Source: CAZDYP01 sp964509505 (GTDB lineage Bacteria; Chloroflexota; Anaerolineae; JACRMK01). Taken from it: a DNA stretch of 21,143 bases. Numbering within the stretch: position 1 is the first letter of the stretch; each line of letters starts with the position of its first letter. Below the pieces are notes generated by a model. The model saw only the letters and a program-made list of their open reading frames with translations. It searched no databases and was not told the DNA's origin. Positions 8,100 to 14,763 of the stretch are shown one piece after another. The position numbers were made by a program, and so were the translations under genes. The DNA is taken from contig CAZDYP010000083.1 of assembly GCA_964509505.1 (NCBI GenBank), positions 1 to 21,143 on the forward strand. Direction: 5' to 3'.

Positions 8100-8319
8100 C
8101 GAGTTTTACATCAACCACATTTCAATTATCCCCACAACTCCCCGATCCTCACGCGCCCCACTTCAATACCTTCATCGCGTGCCACCCATCGCCAAGCCCG
8201 CCTACGCGGACTAACCTTCCAGTCGCGGAGGCTGACTTCGCCATGCGTTGCAGCGAATGGCATTCACCCGAACCAGCCTGCCTCCAAACTGAAATGCACC
8301 CAATACCATAAAGGGGACC
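8100..8319. other. Non-coding stretch with degenerate repeats
   Basis: No credible gene was seen here. The open frames run through hairpins and into sixA on the wrong strand. The stretch holds the imperfect palindromic repeat at 8194-8239 and a small GAATG/CATTC hairpin near 8258. Confidence 0.5.
8194..8239. repeat. GC-rich imperfect inverted repeat (AGTCCGCGTAGGCGGGCTT type)
   Basis: Arms at 8194-8212 and 8221-8238 are imperfect reverse complements separated by eight bases; each arm is itself partly palindromic (AGCCCGC/GCGGACT in the first). The phrase resembles short palindromic repeats scattered between genes in other environmental genomes. No function can be read from it. Confidence 0.45.
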
Positions 8320-8351
8320 AACCTCATAGGTTTCCAACAACCTGTGAGGTT
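8320..8351 (-). terminator. Terminator-like hairpin overlapping the sixA stop codon
   Basis: AACCTCATAGGTT (8320-8332) and AACCTGTGAGGTT (8339-8351) form a 13-base stem with one G-T pair and a six-base loop. The right arm contains two bases of the sixA stop (8350-8352). An outer GGACC/GGTCC pair (8315-8319/8357-8361) could extend it. Read on the - strand it sits exactly at the gene end. Confidence 0.65.
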
Positions 8352-8835
8352 ACTTCGGTCCCGCCAATACCTTCGGCGGCAGCAGCCACACCAACTCTCC
8401 TTGCAGCGTCTCCACATCGGATAGCTCCACGCACGCCAACGAGCCTTTCTTGCAAACCACCTTGCCGCCGCCGATCACCGCGCTAATCGTCCCGCTGAAA
8501 TCGGGTTCGTGCCCGACGAGCATCAATGCTTGTGCCGCGCGATACGCTTGCACGATGAGCGTGAGCTGCGCCACATTGAACCCCGGTGCAAGTCGTTCAT
8601 CTTTCACGAGTTTGTCCAACAAACGCAGCTCACGCGCAACGAGCTCCGCCGTCTGATACGCACGCACGAGCGGACTGGTGACGATAGCCTCCAGCTTCAA
8701 ATCCAGCTGACGCATGGTGAGCGTCTCGCGCTGCATCCGCGCTTTGCCTACACTCGTCAATGGGCGCAGCGCGTCATCACTCTTCCACTCGCGCCAAGCG
8801 TGCGCCAACCCGTGCCGCAGAAAATATAGTCGCAT
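8350..8835 (-). CDS. sixA: Phosphohistidine phosphatase SixA
   Basis: A 161-residue histidine-phosphatase superfamily protein of the short SixA type, which removes phosphate from phosphohistidine residues, for example on Hpt domains or PTS proteins, in the cytoplasm. The catalytic RHG motif is at residues 7-9 with His8 as the phosphate acceptor, followed by TSPLVRAYQTAEL at 53-65 and the second catalytic His109 in LMLVGHEPDFS. Length fits SixA rather than phosphoglycerate mutase. The start ATG is preceded on the - strand by GGAGG at nine bases, and a TATAAT promoter lies just upstream. It ends in a hairpin that includes the stop. It appears to be a single-gene unit, so its partner kinase is not shown by context. 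Confidence 0.88.
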   Translation of the reverse strand: MRLYFLRHGLAHAWREWKSDDALRPLTSVGKARMQRETLTMRQLDLKLEAIVTSPLVRAYQTAELVARELRLLDKLVKDERLAPGFNVAQLTLIVQAYRAAQALMLVGHEPDFSGTISAVIGGGKVVCKKGSLACVELSDVETLQGELVWLLPPKVLAGPK

Positions 8836-8857
8836 ATGCTCATGCCTCCACGAGGCG

Positions 8858-8887
8858 ATTATAGAATGCTTTTGGAATTCGTGTAAG
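8858..8887 (-). promoter_or_regulatory. sixA promoter
   Basis: Read on the - strand, a perfect -10 box TATAAT (8863-8858) lies 18 bases after a -35-like CTTACA (8887-8882). The SD GGAGG that follows sits in a small GCCTC/GAGGC hairpin (8844-8856). Confidence 0.6.
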
Positions 8888-8944
8888 CAAACCCGAAAAG
8901 CACTGACTGCGTAGAAGGTGGAAGCATGACGCCTCCCTTAACTT

Positions 8945-9090
8945 ATGACAGACCTTTCGCCAATCGCACTCTTTCACGGCGTGACCCGCAAACAACTGGA
9001 GAGCTTGTCCAAACAACGGATTTGGTCGGCGCGTCACGCAAGCGTGTCAATCAAGTGATGGCGACATACAAAAACCTCAAGCTCATCGCA
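8945..9090 (+). pseudogene. Relic of a Crp/Fnr-family regulator
   Basis: Two short pieces of one protein family remain, in different frames. From ATG 8945 the frame reads LSPIALFHGVTRKQLESLS, typical of the start of a cyclic-nucleotide-binding domain in Crp/Fnr proteins. From about 9008 another frame reads DLVGASRKRVNQVMATY then KNLKLIA, typical of the recognition helix and end of the Crp-type winged helix. The roughly 150 residues normally between them are missing, so a large internal deletion and frameshift are inferred. The similarity ends at about 9090, where the convergent MFS gene stops. The call rests on family-motif recognition and not on an alignment. Confidence 0.55.
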
Positions 9091-10329
9091 TCACGGCTTG
9101 GTCACGCTTTCCGTGGCGAGCGATGGGCGCAACCTCCACACGGCATACACTCCCGCGAGTGTGTAAATCAGGCCCGATACATTTAACAAGAGAACCGTGC
9201 CAACTGTGTCCACGAGCGGACCGAAAACAGCCATGGCTGCCAACGTCATGCCGTTGCGAATGAGCATGATGAGCCCGAAGACGCGCCCGCGCAACGCTTC
9301 GGGCACGGTTTGTTGCACCAGCGTATCCGCCAAGACTAGCCCCAACACCCAGCCGATTGTTTGCGTCAGCGCGATGGCAAGCGTGGCAGGAAACCAAAGG
9401 ATGTTGGCGTACGGAAAGAAGGTCAGTCCTGTCAGGAACACGGCGACGCTGAACACGCGCACGAGGGGCCAGCGCGCAGTGGTCGGCTTGATGAGCAGCG
9501 AGCCGATGATCGCGCCCACGCCCGCCACCGACAACATCAAGCCATACCCTTCATCGCCCGCTTTCAACACTTGCTTGACAAGCAATGCCTCCAGCACGAT
9601 GAGACCGCCGCCGCCAAAGTTCGTGCCTACTAGTGTGAGCAACAACGCGCGAATCACGGCATGGTCGCGCGCGTAACGCAGTCCAACACGCACGTCCTCC
9701 GTCCACGAACGCGCGGTGCCTACGGTTCGATATGGTTGCACGCGTTGGCGATAGGCGATGCGGCTTTGGCAAAGTATAGCAACCGCACGACAACCCGCGA
9801 GCAGATAGAACGCGACGGACGCGCCCGAGGCGGCAATGAGCGCGCCGCCCAACAACGGCGCTACCGTCAGCGCTATGTTGAAGTTCATCGCAATGAGCGC
9901 GTTGGCGTCCACGATTTCTTTTTCGGCGACGACATCGGGCAGCAACGCCAGCGACGCATTGCGCGCAAACGTCAACGCCACCGAGACGACGGCAATGAGT
10001 GTGAAGAGTTGCGGCACGTCGCGCGTGAACACATAGCCCACGTAAGCGATGGCGGCGAGTCCACCCGCGCCAAGCATGATGCGCTTGCGATTGAAGCGGT
10101 CGGCTACAACGCCCGCTACCGAACCTGCGAGCAACGCGGGCAACGTCTGCACTGCCCACATGCCCGCTACGGCTGCGCCCGACCCCGTGAGGTTCAGCAC
10201 GTAGAGCGTCACGGCGGTGAAGCTCAACATCTCTTCAAACGCGGTGAAGATGGAAGCTAACCAGACCCAACGGTAGTTGCGATTGTGCGCGAGGAGTGGG
10301 AGGTGGTGTTTGAGTTGCGAGATGAACAT
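9091..10329 (-). CDS. MFS transporter (efflux-type, MFS_3-like)
   Basis: A 412-residue membrane protein with about 10-12 hydrophobic segments. The loop between TM2 and TM3 carries the MFS signature AGVVADRFNRKRIML, and the second half has the matching PEALRGRVFGL segment. This pattern is common in MFS_3/EntS-like drug or siderophore exporters; the substrate is unknown. The start chosen is MFISQLKHH at 10329, because the residues encoded further upstream come from a repeat array and are not membrane-protein-like. No clear SD precedes it; the five bases upstream belong to a heptamer array (10331-10365). The next gene in its direction is sixA, past the Crp relic, and there is no sign of co-transcription. 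Confidence 0.85.
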   Translation of the reverse strand: MFISQLKHHLPLLAHNRNYRWVWLASIFTAFEEMLSFTAVTLYVLNLTGSGAAVAGMWAVQTLPALLAGSVAGVVADRFNRKRIMLGAGGLAAIAYVGYVFTRDVPQLFTLIAVVSVALTFARNASLALLPDVVAEKEIVDANALIAMNFNIALTVAPLLGGALIAASGASVAFYLLAGCRAVAILCQSRIAYRQRVQPYRTVGTARSWTEDVRVGLRYARDHAVIRALLLTLVGTNFGGGGLIVLEALLVKQVLKAGDEGYGLMLSVAGVGAIIGSLLIKPTTARWPLVRVFSVAVFLTGLTFFPYANILWFPATLAIALTQTIGWVLGLVLADTLVQQTVPEALRGRVFGLIMLIRNGMTLAAMAVFGPLVDTVGTVLLLNVSGLIYTLAGVYAVWRLRPSLATESVTKP

Positions 10330-10330
10330 A

Positions 10331-10365
10331 GGAATAGTGAGTAATGAGCAATTGGTAATTGGAGA
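10331..10365. repeat. Heptamer phrase array upstream of the MFS gene
   Basis: Five consecutive seven-base units read GGAATAG, TGAGTAA, TGAGCAA, TTGGTAA, TTGGAGA. On the - strand the array ends one base before the MFS start codon, so it occupies the place where the ribosome site should be. Confidence 0.6.
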
Positions 10366-10374
10366 GGCGAAAAG

Positions 10375-10437
10375 AATCCGCCAATCCCGCGAATCTTCGC
10401 TCACAGCACGGGTGAAGATTCACATGATTCGCGGATT
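10375..10437. repeat. Octamer-phased inverted repeat
   Basis: Arms of 24 bases (10375-10398 and 10414-10437) match in 20 of 24 positions as reverse complements. Each arm is made of three related eight-base units (AATCCGCC, AATCCCGC, GAATCTTC on the left). The 15-base spacer holds no motif I recognise. It lies upstream of the MFS gene on the - strand. Confidence 0.6.
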
Positions 10438-10469
10438 ATACTCTTAGCTTGCCTCATCTCCACTTTGTG

Positions 10470-10598
10470 ATGTTGGCTCAATTTAACCACTACCGCGCAA
10501 AGAAAATCGGGTTTACCGATTTGCCTGTAGATGAGCATGGCGACTGCGTAGTTTGCGGGACAAGCTCAGGGTGCTGCGTGTTACCGCAAAGTCAGTAG
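10470..10598 (+). CDS. Possible 42-residue Cys-containing small protein
   Basis: ATG 10470 opens a 42-codon frame closed by TAG at 10596-10598. The first half is basic (HYRAKKIGF); the second has acidic PVDEHGD and then DCVVCGTSSGCC, four cysteines with a CxxC that could bind metal. Composition looks protein-like, but there is no SD, and the DNA includes two hairpins (10504-10522 and 10552-10590) that might explain the open frame. It could be an unrecognised small gene, a remnant of a larger one, or chance. Nothing in the neighbourhood suggests a role. Confidence 0.25.
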   Translation: MLAQFNHYRAKKIGFTDLPVDEHGDCVVCGTSSGCCVLPQSQ

Positions 10599-10695
10599 CA
10601 TCAGACAACAAAATCTCTGTGTCCGCTGCGCCGCTGGGGCAAAATTTTCTATGTAGCGCAAATCGCCAACTTGCCTGATTAAAGGATTGTGGTAA

Positions 10696-10715
10696 AACTC
10701 CTTGCCAAAGGAGTT
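10696..10715 (+). promoter_or_regulatory. Hairpin that buries a Shine-Dalgarno
   Basis: AACTCCTT (10696-10703) and AAGGAGTT (10708-10715) form a perfect 8-base stem around GCCA. The right arm contains AAGGAG, the ribosome site for ATG 10719 at five bases. In the folded RNA the site would be hidden, which suggests translational control. Confidence 0.55.
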
Positions 10716-10718
10716 CGT

Positions 10719-12416
10719 ATGGATCGTAATGTCCCCAGCACCGGCTCGGAAGAAATCGAGTTGTACCTCCGCACGTATTACTCGCTCTTGCGCACGAGCG
10801 ACGATGTGCAAATCAAAACCTTGACCGAAGCCTATACGCAGATGAATTCGTCGCTGCATCCGTTAGCGCAATCACACGCGCCTGACATTGCGGCGTTCAC
10901 CTATGCGTTGTTGCGTTTGCCGTCATGCCTGCGCTGCGTCCGCCTCGTCGTGTTGGGGCAATCGGGCGAAGTGTTTGAACGACATGGCTACAACTTGCGC
11001 GCTGGTTGGCAAGCGGTCAGCAGCCCCGCGCGCCGACGGCGTTGCTTTTACGATGGACGCGAGACGCTCGCCGCTTTCATCGCCAGTCATTCCGACATTG
11101 ACGATTTGATCCCCACGCTCACTGCCTATCAAATCGAATGGAACAAATTTCATACAGGCTTGCGCGGCTTTCCATTGACGGATGATAACCTCGATGTATC
11201 AGCGCTCGCGCGTCAGCTGGACACGCCGCTCGACGAGGCGCAACGCTTACAACGCTTGCTGGGCGACCAATTCGCACCCCAATTGCGCGAGATGGCCGCC
11301 GCGCCGAAGAAACTCGCCGTGCGTTTGCTGGCAAGCAGCCTCAACGATTATCGTCGCGCCGCGCTTGCGTGGTACGAGCATGTCGAGCAGGTGTGTTTGC
11401 CAGAAGTGAATTTGCGCCAGCGTCCTGTCTATTTCGTCTCGTCCAACACGCACAGCCTCATCAATTTGTTGTCAGGTTTTGGCTTGCGGCGTCAAGACGA
11501 AATTCTTGCGTACATCCACGCGGCGGGACACGCCGATTTGCAAGCGGAATGGGAAGACATTCAGACGCGCAACGTGCCATCGAGCCGCGAAAATTTTTTG
11601 TACTACGCGCTGAAAAAATATGCGCAATCCCCTGAAGGTCAACAAATCGCACAAGAACGGATTGCTGCCGAAGAAGCGTGCGGCTTGCGACGCATCATGA
11701 GCGCGCCCGACACCTTCGACGTGGATTCGCAGGTGATGGCGCTGCGGCGTTTGCGCGCGGATTGGATGGATCCGCGCTTGCGTGTGCCTGAGGTGGCGCG
11801 GCTGGCGCAGAGCGACGCCATCATCTTGAACATAGACTATCCGCTCGGCATGGCAGCGTATCTCATCCTCACGCAAGTCGCGTCGCGTGTGCGCGAGGTG
11901 CGCGGCATTTACATCATGGGCAAAGCGGCTTCGTTAAATGGCGCAGTGGGCGATGTGATCATTCCCAACGTCGTGTATGATGAACAATCGCAAAACACCT
12001 ACCTGTTTGAGAATTGTTTTGCCGCGCGCGCGGTCGCGCCGCATCTGGTGTATGGCACGGTGCTTGATCATCAGAAAGCCGTCACAGTGCGTGGCACGTT
12101 TTTGCAGAACCCGCGTTACGCGCATGTCTTCTACAAAGAAAATTATACGGACATCGAGATGGAAGCAGGACCGTATTTGTCGGCGGCATTCGAGCTGGCG
12201 CGTCCCAAGCGACACCCACGCGACGAGATTGTGAACTTGCAAAACGTGCCTTTCGATTTGGGTTTTCTACATTACGTATCTGATACGCCGCTCTCGAAAG
12301 AGAAGACACTCGGCTCAGGCAATCTCTCGTACTTCGGTATGGATCCGACGTATGCGACGAGCATTGCGATTTTGCGGCGCATCTTCACGTTGGAGATTGC
12401 GCGACTCAAAGGTTAA
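10719..12416 (+). CDS. Unknown protein with nucleoside-phosphorylase-like C-terminal half
   Basis: A 565-residue soluble protein that I cannot assign. The first about 350 residues are mostly helical with no motif I know. From about residue 370 the pattern resembles the purine nucleoside phosphorylase/MTAP fold: a strand then YIMGKAASLNGAVGDVIIP (398-416), then NTYLFENCF, and TDIEMEAGPYLSAAFE (477-492), which resembles the ME-containing nucleoside-binding loop of that family. Catalysis on a nucleoside or nucleotide is therefore possible but unproven. ATG 10719 is preferred over GTG 10689 because it has AAGGAG at five bases, although that site lies in a hairpin. It is transcribed alone and ends near a hairpin (12432-12480). 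It may correspond to an already catalogued DUF. Confidence 0.75.
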   Translation: MDRNVPSTGSEEIELYLRTYYSLLRTSDDVQIKTLTEAYTQMNSSLHPLAQSHAPDIAAFTYALLRLPSCLRCVRLVVLGQSGEVFERHGYNLRAGWQAVSSPARRRRCFYDGRETLAAFIASHSDIDDLIPTLTAYQIEWNKFHTGLRGFPLTDDNLDVSALARQLDTPLDEAQRLQRLLGDQFAPQLREMAAAPKKLAVRLLASSLNDYRRAALAWYEHVEQVCLPEVNLRQRPVYFVSSNTHSLINLLSGFGLRRQDEILAYIHAAGHADLQAEWEDIQTRNVPSSRENFLYYALKKYAQSPEGQQIAQERIAAEEACGLRRIMSAPDTFDVDSQVMALRRLRADWMDPRLRVPEVARLAQSDAIILNIDYPLGMAAYLILTQVASRVREVRGIYIMGKAASLNGAVGDVIIPNVVYDEQSQNTYLFENCFAARAVAPHLVYGTVLDHQKAVTVRGTFLQNPRYAHVFYKENYTDIEMEAGPYLSAAFELARPKRHPRDEIVNLQNVPFDLGFLHYVSDTPLSKEKTLGSGNLSYFGMDPTYATSIAILRRIFTLEIARLKG

Positions 12417-12431
12417 AATCTCACGCAAAGA

Positions 12432-12480
12432 CGCCAAGTACACAAAGACAAGAAATTTTGCCTTCTTGGCGTACTTGGCG
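12432..12480. terminator. Nonamer-phrase hairpin after the unknown gene
   Basis: CGCCAAGTAC (12432-12441) pairs perfectly with GTACTTGGCG (12471-12480). Both arms contain a nine-base phrase (CTTGGCGTA, CTTGGCGCC). It starts 15 bases after the stop codon and may act as a 3' end, though no T run follows and the loop is 29 bases. Confidence 0.5.
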
Positions 12481-12485
12481 CCTAA

Positions 12486-12623
12486 GAGAGTGTTTTGAAA
12501 TTCAGACCCTAAAGGTTTTTCTGGCGCAGCGGGTTCACACGTTGCGCCGCAAGCCTGCCTGAAATGCTTTTGCTTGCCAGCAAAACCTTTAGGGTCTCGG
12601 TCTTATATTTTCAAAACACTTTC
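12486..12623. mobile_element. MITE-like palindromic element, 138 bp
   Basis: The ends GAGAGTGTTTTGAAA (12486-12500) and the reverse complement of 12609-12623, GAAAGTGTTTTGAAA, match in 14 of 15 bases. A second, perfect 16-base inverted repeat lies inside (12504-12519 with 12582-12597), and a third GGCGCA/TGCGCC in the centre. TAA flanks both sides (12483-12485 and 12624-12626), consistent with a 3-bp target duplication. There is no room for a transposase, so it would be moved in trans; TNA duplications are known for some IS5-family groups, but that link is inference. It sits between the unknown gene and the Nudix gene. Confidence 0.65.
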
Positions 12624-12669
12624 TAAGTCTCCTTCAGGGGATTGCGTGAGGCGGTTAAGGCGATCTGAT

Positions 12670-13137
12670 ATGGCGAAACTGATTTATGGCGAGCGCCTTG
12701 GCAAAGCGGCGCGGTTGCGTGTTGGGTGTTCTGCGCTCATTTGGGACGAGACGGGACAAAAAATTTTGCTGACGCGGCGCGCGGACAACGGGCGCTGGTG
12801 TATGCCCGGCGGCGGCATGAAGCCGGGCGAGTGCGCCGCCGAAGCGTGTGAACGAGAGGTGCTTGAAGAAACAGGTTTGCAGACGCGTGTGGTCAAGCTC
12901 ATCGGCATCTATACGACGCCGCATCGGATCACTGAATACGCCGACGGCAACCAGTATCAGTTCGTCTCATTGCACTTCGAGGTAGAGGTAACGGGTGGCG
13001 CATTGCGCCTCAGCGACGAGACGACGGACTACGGCTACTTCACGCTCGCCGAAATCGAGACGATAGATGTGATGGATCATCATCGCGAGCGCATTGTGGA
13101 TTCGGCGGCGAAGGAAACGGCGACGTTTGTGCGCTAA
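12670..13137 (+). CDS. Nudix hydrolase
   Basis: A 155-residue enzyme that hydrolyses a nucleoside diphosphate linked to another moiety. The Nudix box G-x5-E-x7-REUxEExGU is complete at residues 48-70 (KPGE then REVLEETGL), with Mg2+-binding glutamates 63, 66 and 67. The preceding WCMPGGG strand and LIGIYTTPHR segment fit small MutT/ADP-ribose pyrophosphatase-like proteins. ATG 12670 is chosen because the start of the fold (ARLRVGCSALIWDE) follows it directly and AAGG lies nine bases before; a TTG at 12574 would place the N-terminus inside the MITE-like element. The deacylase gene begins two bases after its stop, so the two are coupled. The substrate is not determined. Confidence 0.9.
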   Translation: MAKLIYGERLGKAARLRVGCSALIWDETGQKILLTRRADNGRWCMPGGGMKPGECAAEACEREVLEETGLQTRVVKLIGIYTTPHRITEYADGNQYQFVSLHFEVEVTGGALRLSDETTDYGYFTLAEIETIDVMDHHRERIVDSAAKETATFVR

Positions 13138-13139
13138 AT

Positions 13140-14114
13140 ATGAATATCCAAAATTTTTCTCTCCAATCACTGACGCGCAACTCCAAGCACACCCTCACCC
13201 TCGACCTCACCACTCTACCTGATGGCAACCTTCTCTCGTTGTCTGCGCTCGTCGCCGTTGGGCGCGAAACAGGTCCGACGGTAGTCGTGTTGGCGGGCGT
13301 GCATGGCGACGAGTACGAAGGCATCACCGCCATCCCCGAAGTGTTTCGTCAGCTTGACCCTGCGCTGATGCGCGGCACGTTCATCGGCGTCCCTGTGTGC
13401 AACGTGCCTGCGTATCTCGCAGCCACACGCAGCAGCCCGCTCGATGGGCTCAACCTCGCGCGCGTTTTCCCCGGCGACCCCAACGGCGCACTCACACAAC
13501 GCATCGCGTACTGGTTAGGCGAGCGCATCATCGCCCACGCTGATTTGTTGATTGACTTGCACAGCGCCGGTACGTTCTATCATCTGCCGCTGTTGTGCGG
13601 CTACTACCGCAATGACAGCGAGGCAGGACGCACATCGCGTGAAATTGCGTTGAACTTTGGCGTGCCAGTCGTATGGGGACACGATGAAGTTGCGGCGGGT
13701 CGCACGGTTTCATTTGCAACCGATCACAACATCCCATGGGTTTACACCGAGACACACGGCGCAGGGCGTGTGCGCCCCGAAGATTTCGCGGCGTATGTGC
13801 GCGGCGTCATGAACAGCCTGAAGGTGATGGGCGTGCTTGCAGGACAACCTGCATTGTCACCTATCCAACATCGTTTGCGTGGTTCGGGTGACTTGGACAA
13901 GTCCATTCCCGCGAATCAATCGGGCTTGTGGTTCTCGCATGTCAATGTGTTGGACGATGTGCGTGAGGGCGATGTGCTGGGCGACGTGCGCGATGTAGCG
14001 GGGCGCGTGTTGGAGGTAGTGCGTGCGCCCAGCGCTGGCGTCGTCATCTCGTTGCGTGGTTTGCCGCGCGTGTATGCGGGCGATGGGCTGGTGGCGTTGA
14101 CAGGACGTGAATGA
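13140..14114 (+). CDS. Succinylglutamate desuccinylase/aspartoacylase-family zinc deacylase
   Basis: A 324-residue member of the AstE/AspA branch of the M14 carboxypeptidase-like fold, which cleaves an amide bond between an acyl group and an amino acid or similar amine. Zinc ligands are visible as His55 and Glu58 in AGVHGDEYEG and His141 in DLHSAGT; Glu204 in TETHGAGR is the likely general base. NLARVFPGDPNG at 105-116 carries the conserved substrate-binding Arg region. The C-terminal part (about 240-324) is a beta-rich barrel usual in this family. It starts two bases after the Nudix stop with no SD of its own, implying translational coupling. The substrate is not clear; no arginine-catabolism genes are near, so astE proper is unlikely. 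Confidence 0.88.
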   Translation: MNIQNFSLQSLTRNSKHTLTLDLTTLPDGNLLSLSALVAVGRETGPTVVVLAGVHGDEYEGITAIPEVFRQLDPALMRGTFIGVPVCNVPAYLAATRSSPLDGLNLARVFPGDPNGALTQRIAYWLGERIIAHADLLIDLHSAGTFYHLPLLCGYYRNDSEAGRTSREIALNFGVPVVWGHDEVAAGRTVSFATDHNIPWVYTETHGAGRVRPEDFAAYVRGVMNSLKVMGVLAGQPALSPIQHRLRGSGDLDKSIPANQSGLWFSHVNVLDDVREGDVLGDVRDVAGRVLEVVRAPSAGVVISLRGLPRVYAGDGLVALTGRE

Positions 14115-14115
14115 G

Positions 14116-14194
14116 GCAAGATGCAGGATACAGGAGGCAAGATGCAAGATGATGGTGTACATCCTGCATCCTGTATCTTGCATCCTGTATCTTG
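14116..14194. repeat. Heptamer phrase array as two inverted arms
   Basis: Five heptamers on the left (14116-14150: GCAAGAT, GCAGGAT, ACAGGAG, GCAAGAT, GCAAGAT) face five on the right (14160-14194: CATCCTG, CATCCTG, TATCTTG, CATCCTG, TATCTTG) across a nine-base loop. The arms match as reverse complements at about 28 of 35 positions. The array begins one base after the deacylase stop. Confidence 0.75.
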
Positions 14195-14219
14195 GGTTTT
14201 TGAGGAGAAGCGATGAACG

Positions 14220-14319
14220 NNNNNNNNNNNNNNNNNNNNNNNNNNNNNNNNNNNNNNNNNNNNNNNNNNNNNNNNNNNNNNNNNNNNNNNNNNNNNNNNN
14301 NNNNNNNNNNNNNNNNNNN
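14220..14319. other. Assembly gap of exactly 100 N
   Basis: One hundred unknown bases. The 55 bases before the gap (14165-14219) are identical to the 55 after it (14320-14374), so the gap most likely joins two contigs that really overlap and hides no sequence. Confidence 0.9.
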
Positions 14320-14374
14320 TGCATCCTGTATCTTGCATCCTGTATCTTGGGTTTTTGAGGAGAAGCGATGAACG
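14320..14374 (+). repeat. Exact 55-base duplicate of 14165-14219
   Basis: This copy includes the last heptamers, the AGGAG ribosome site and ATGAACG of the SnoaL gene. The left copy stops at the N run after the same ATGAACG. It is best read as a contig-end overlap kept twice and not as a biological duplication. Confidence 0.9.
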
Positions 14375-14763
14375 TCGAACAAGCCATCTGTGACTGGCTA
14401 CTCGAAATGCAATCGTGCGTGCGCGCGCTGGACTATGACCGCGCCGAAAAAATTTTTGCGCCCGAGGCGTTCGGCTTCGGCACCTACGCCAGCATCGCGC
14501 GTGGGCGTGAGACGTTGCGCCGCGAGCAATGGAGTCACATCTGGCACACTATCCGCGATTTCACCTTCACGCTCGACGAAATGAGTTGGGGCGCGGACGG
14601 CAACCTCGCATGGGTCGCGTGTTCGTGGACTTCGACGGGCTTTCGTGATGGTCACCCGTTTGACCGCCCTGGTCGCATGACGACCATCTTCAAAAAAGAC
14701 GGCGAGCGGTGGCTGGCGATTCACACACACTTCTCGTTGTATCCAATGACAGATAGCGGATAG
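14368..14763 (+). CDS. SnoaL/NTF2-like protein (ketosteroid-isomerase fold)
   Basis: A 131-residue protein of the NTF2-like superfamily, a cone-shaped alpha+beta fold. Features are an N-terminal helix pair (ICDWLLEMQSCVRALDYDRAEKIFA), the segment FGTYASIARGRETLRREQW and the strand pair GRMTTIFKKDGERWLAIHTHFSLYP, typical of SnoaL_3-type proteins. Members are isomerases, cyclases or small-ligand binders; no function can be assigned. AGGAG lies five bases before ATG 14368. The same SD and ATG appear before the N gap at 14213, a result of the duplicated contig end. The stop TAG is part of a heptamer repeat. It converges with a second NTF2-like gene on the - strand. Confidence 0.85.
   Translation: MNVEQAICDWLLEMQSCVRALDYDRAEKIFAPEAFGFGTYASIARGRETLRREQWSHIWHTIRDFTFTLDEMSWGADGNLAWVACSWTSTGFRDGHPFDRPGRMTTIFKKDGERWLAIHTHFSLYPMTDSG

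Noticed and set aside
8025..8486. 153-codon + strand frame over the hairpin region
   Set aside because: It runs through two hairpins and the reverse side of sixA, with no protein-like pattern.
9661..10260. 199-codon + strand frame opposite the MFS gene
   Set aside because: The MFS reading has membrane segments and family signature; the opposite frame is Arg-rich with no motif.
10671..10698. Promoter-like TTGCCT-N16-TAAAAC before the unknown gene
   Set aside because: A start from it would begin inside the SD hairpin; the boxes are weak, so I did not annotate it.
13857..14387. Open frames crossing the N gap
   Set aside because: They are held open only by unknown bases and by the heptamer repeats, which lack stops in some frames.
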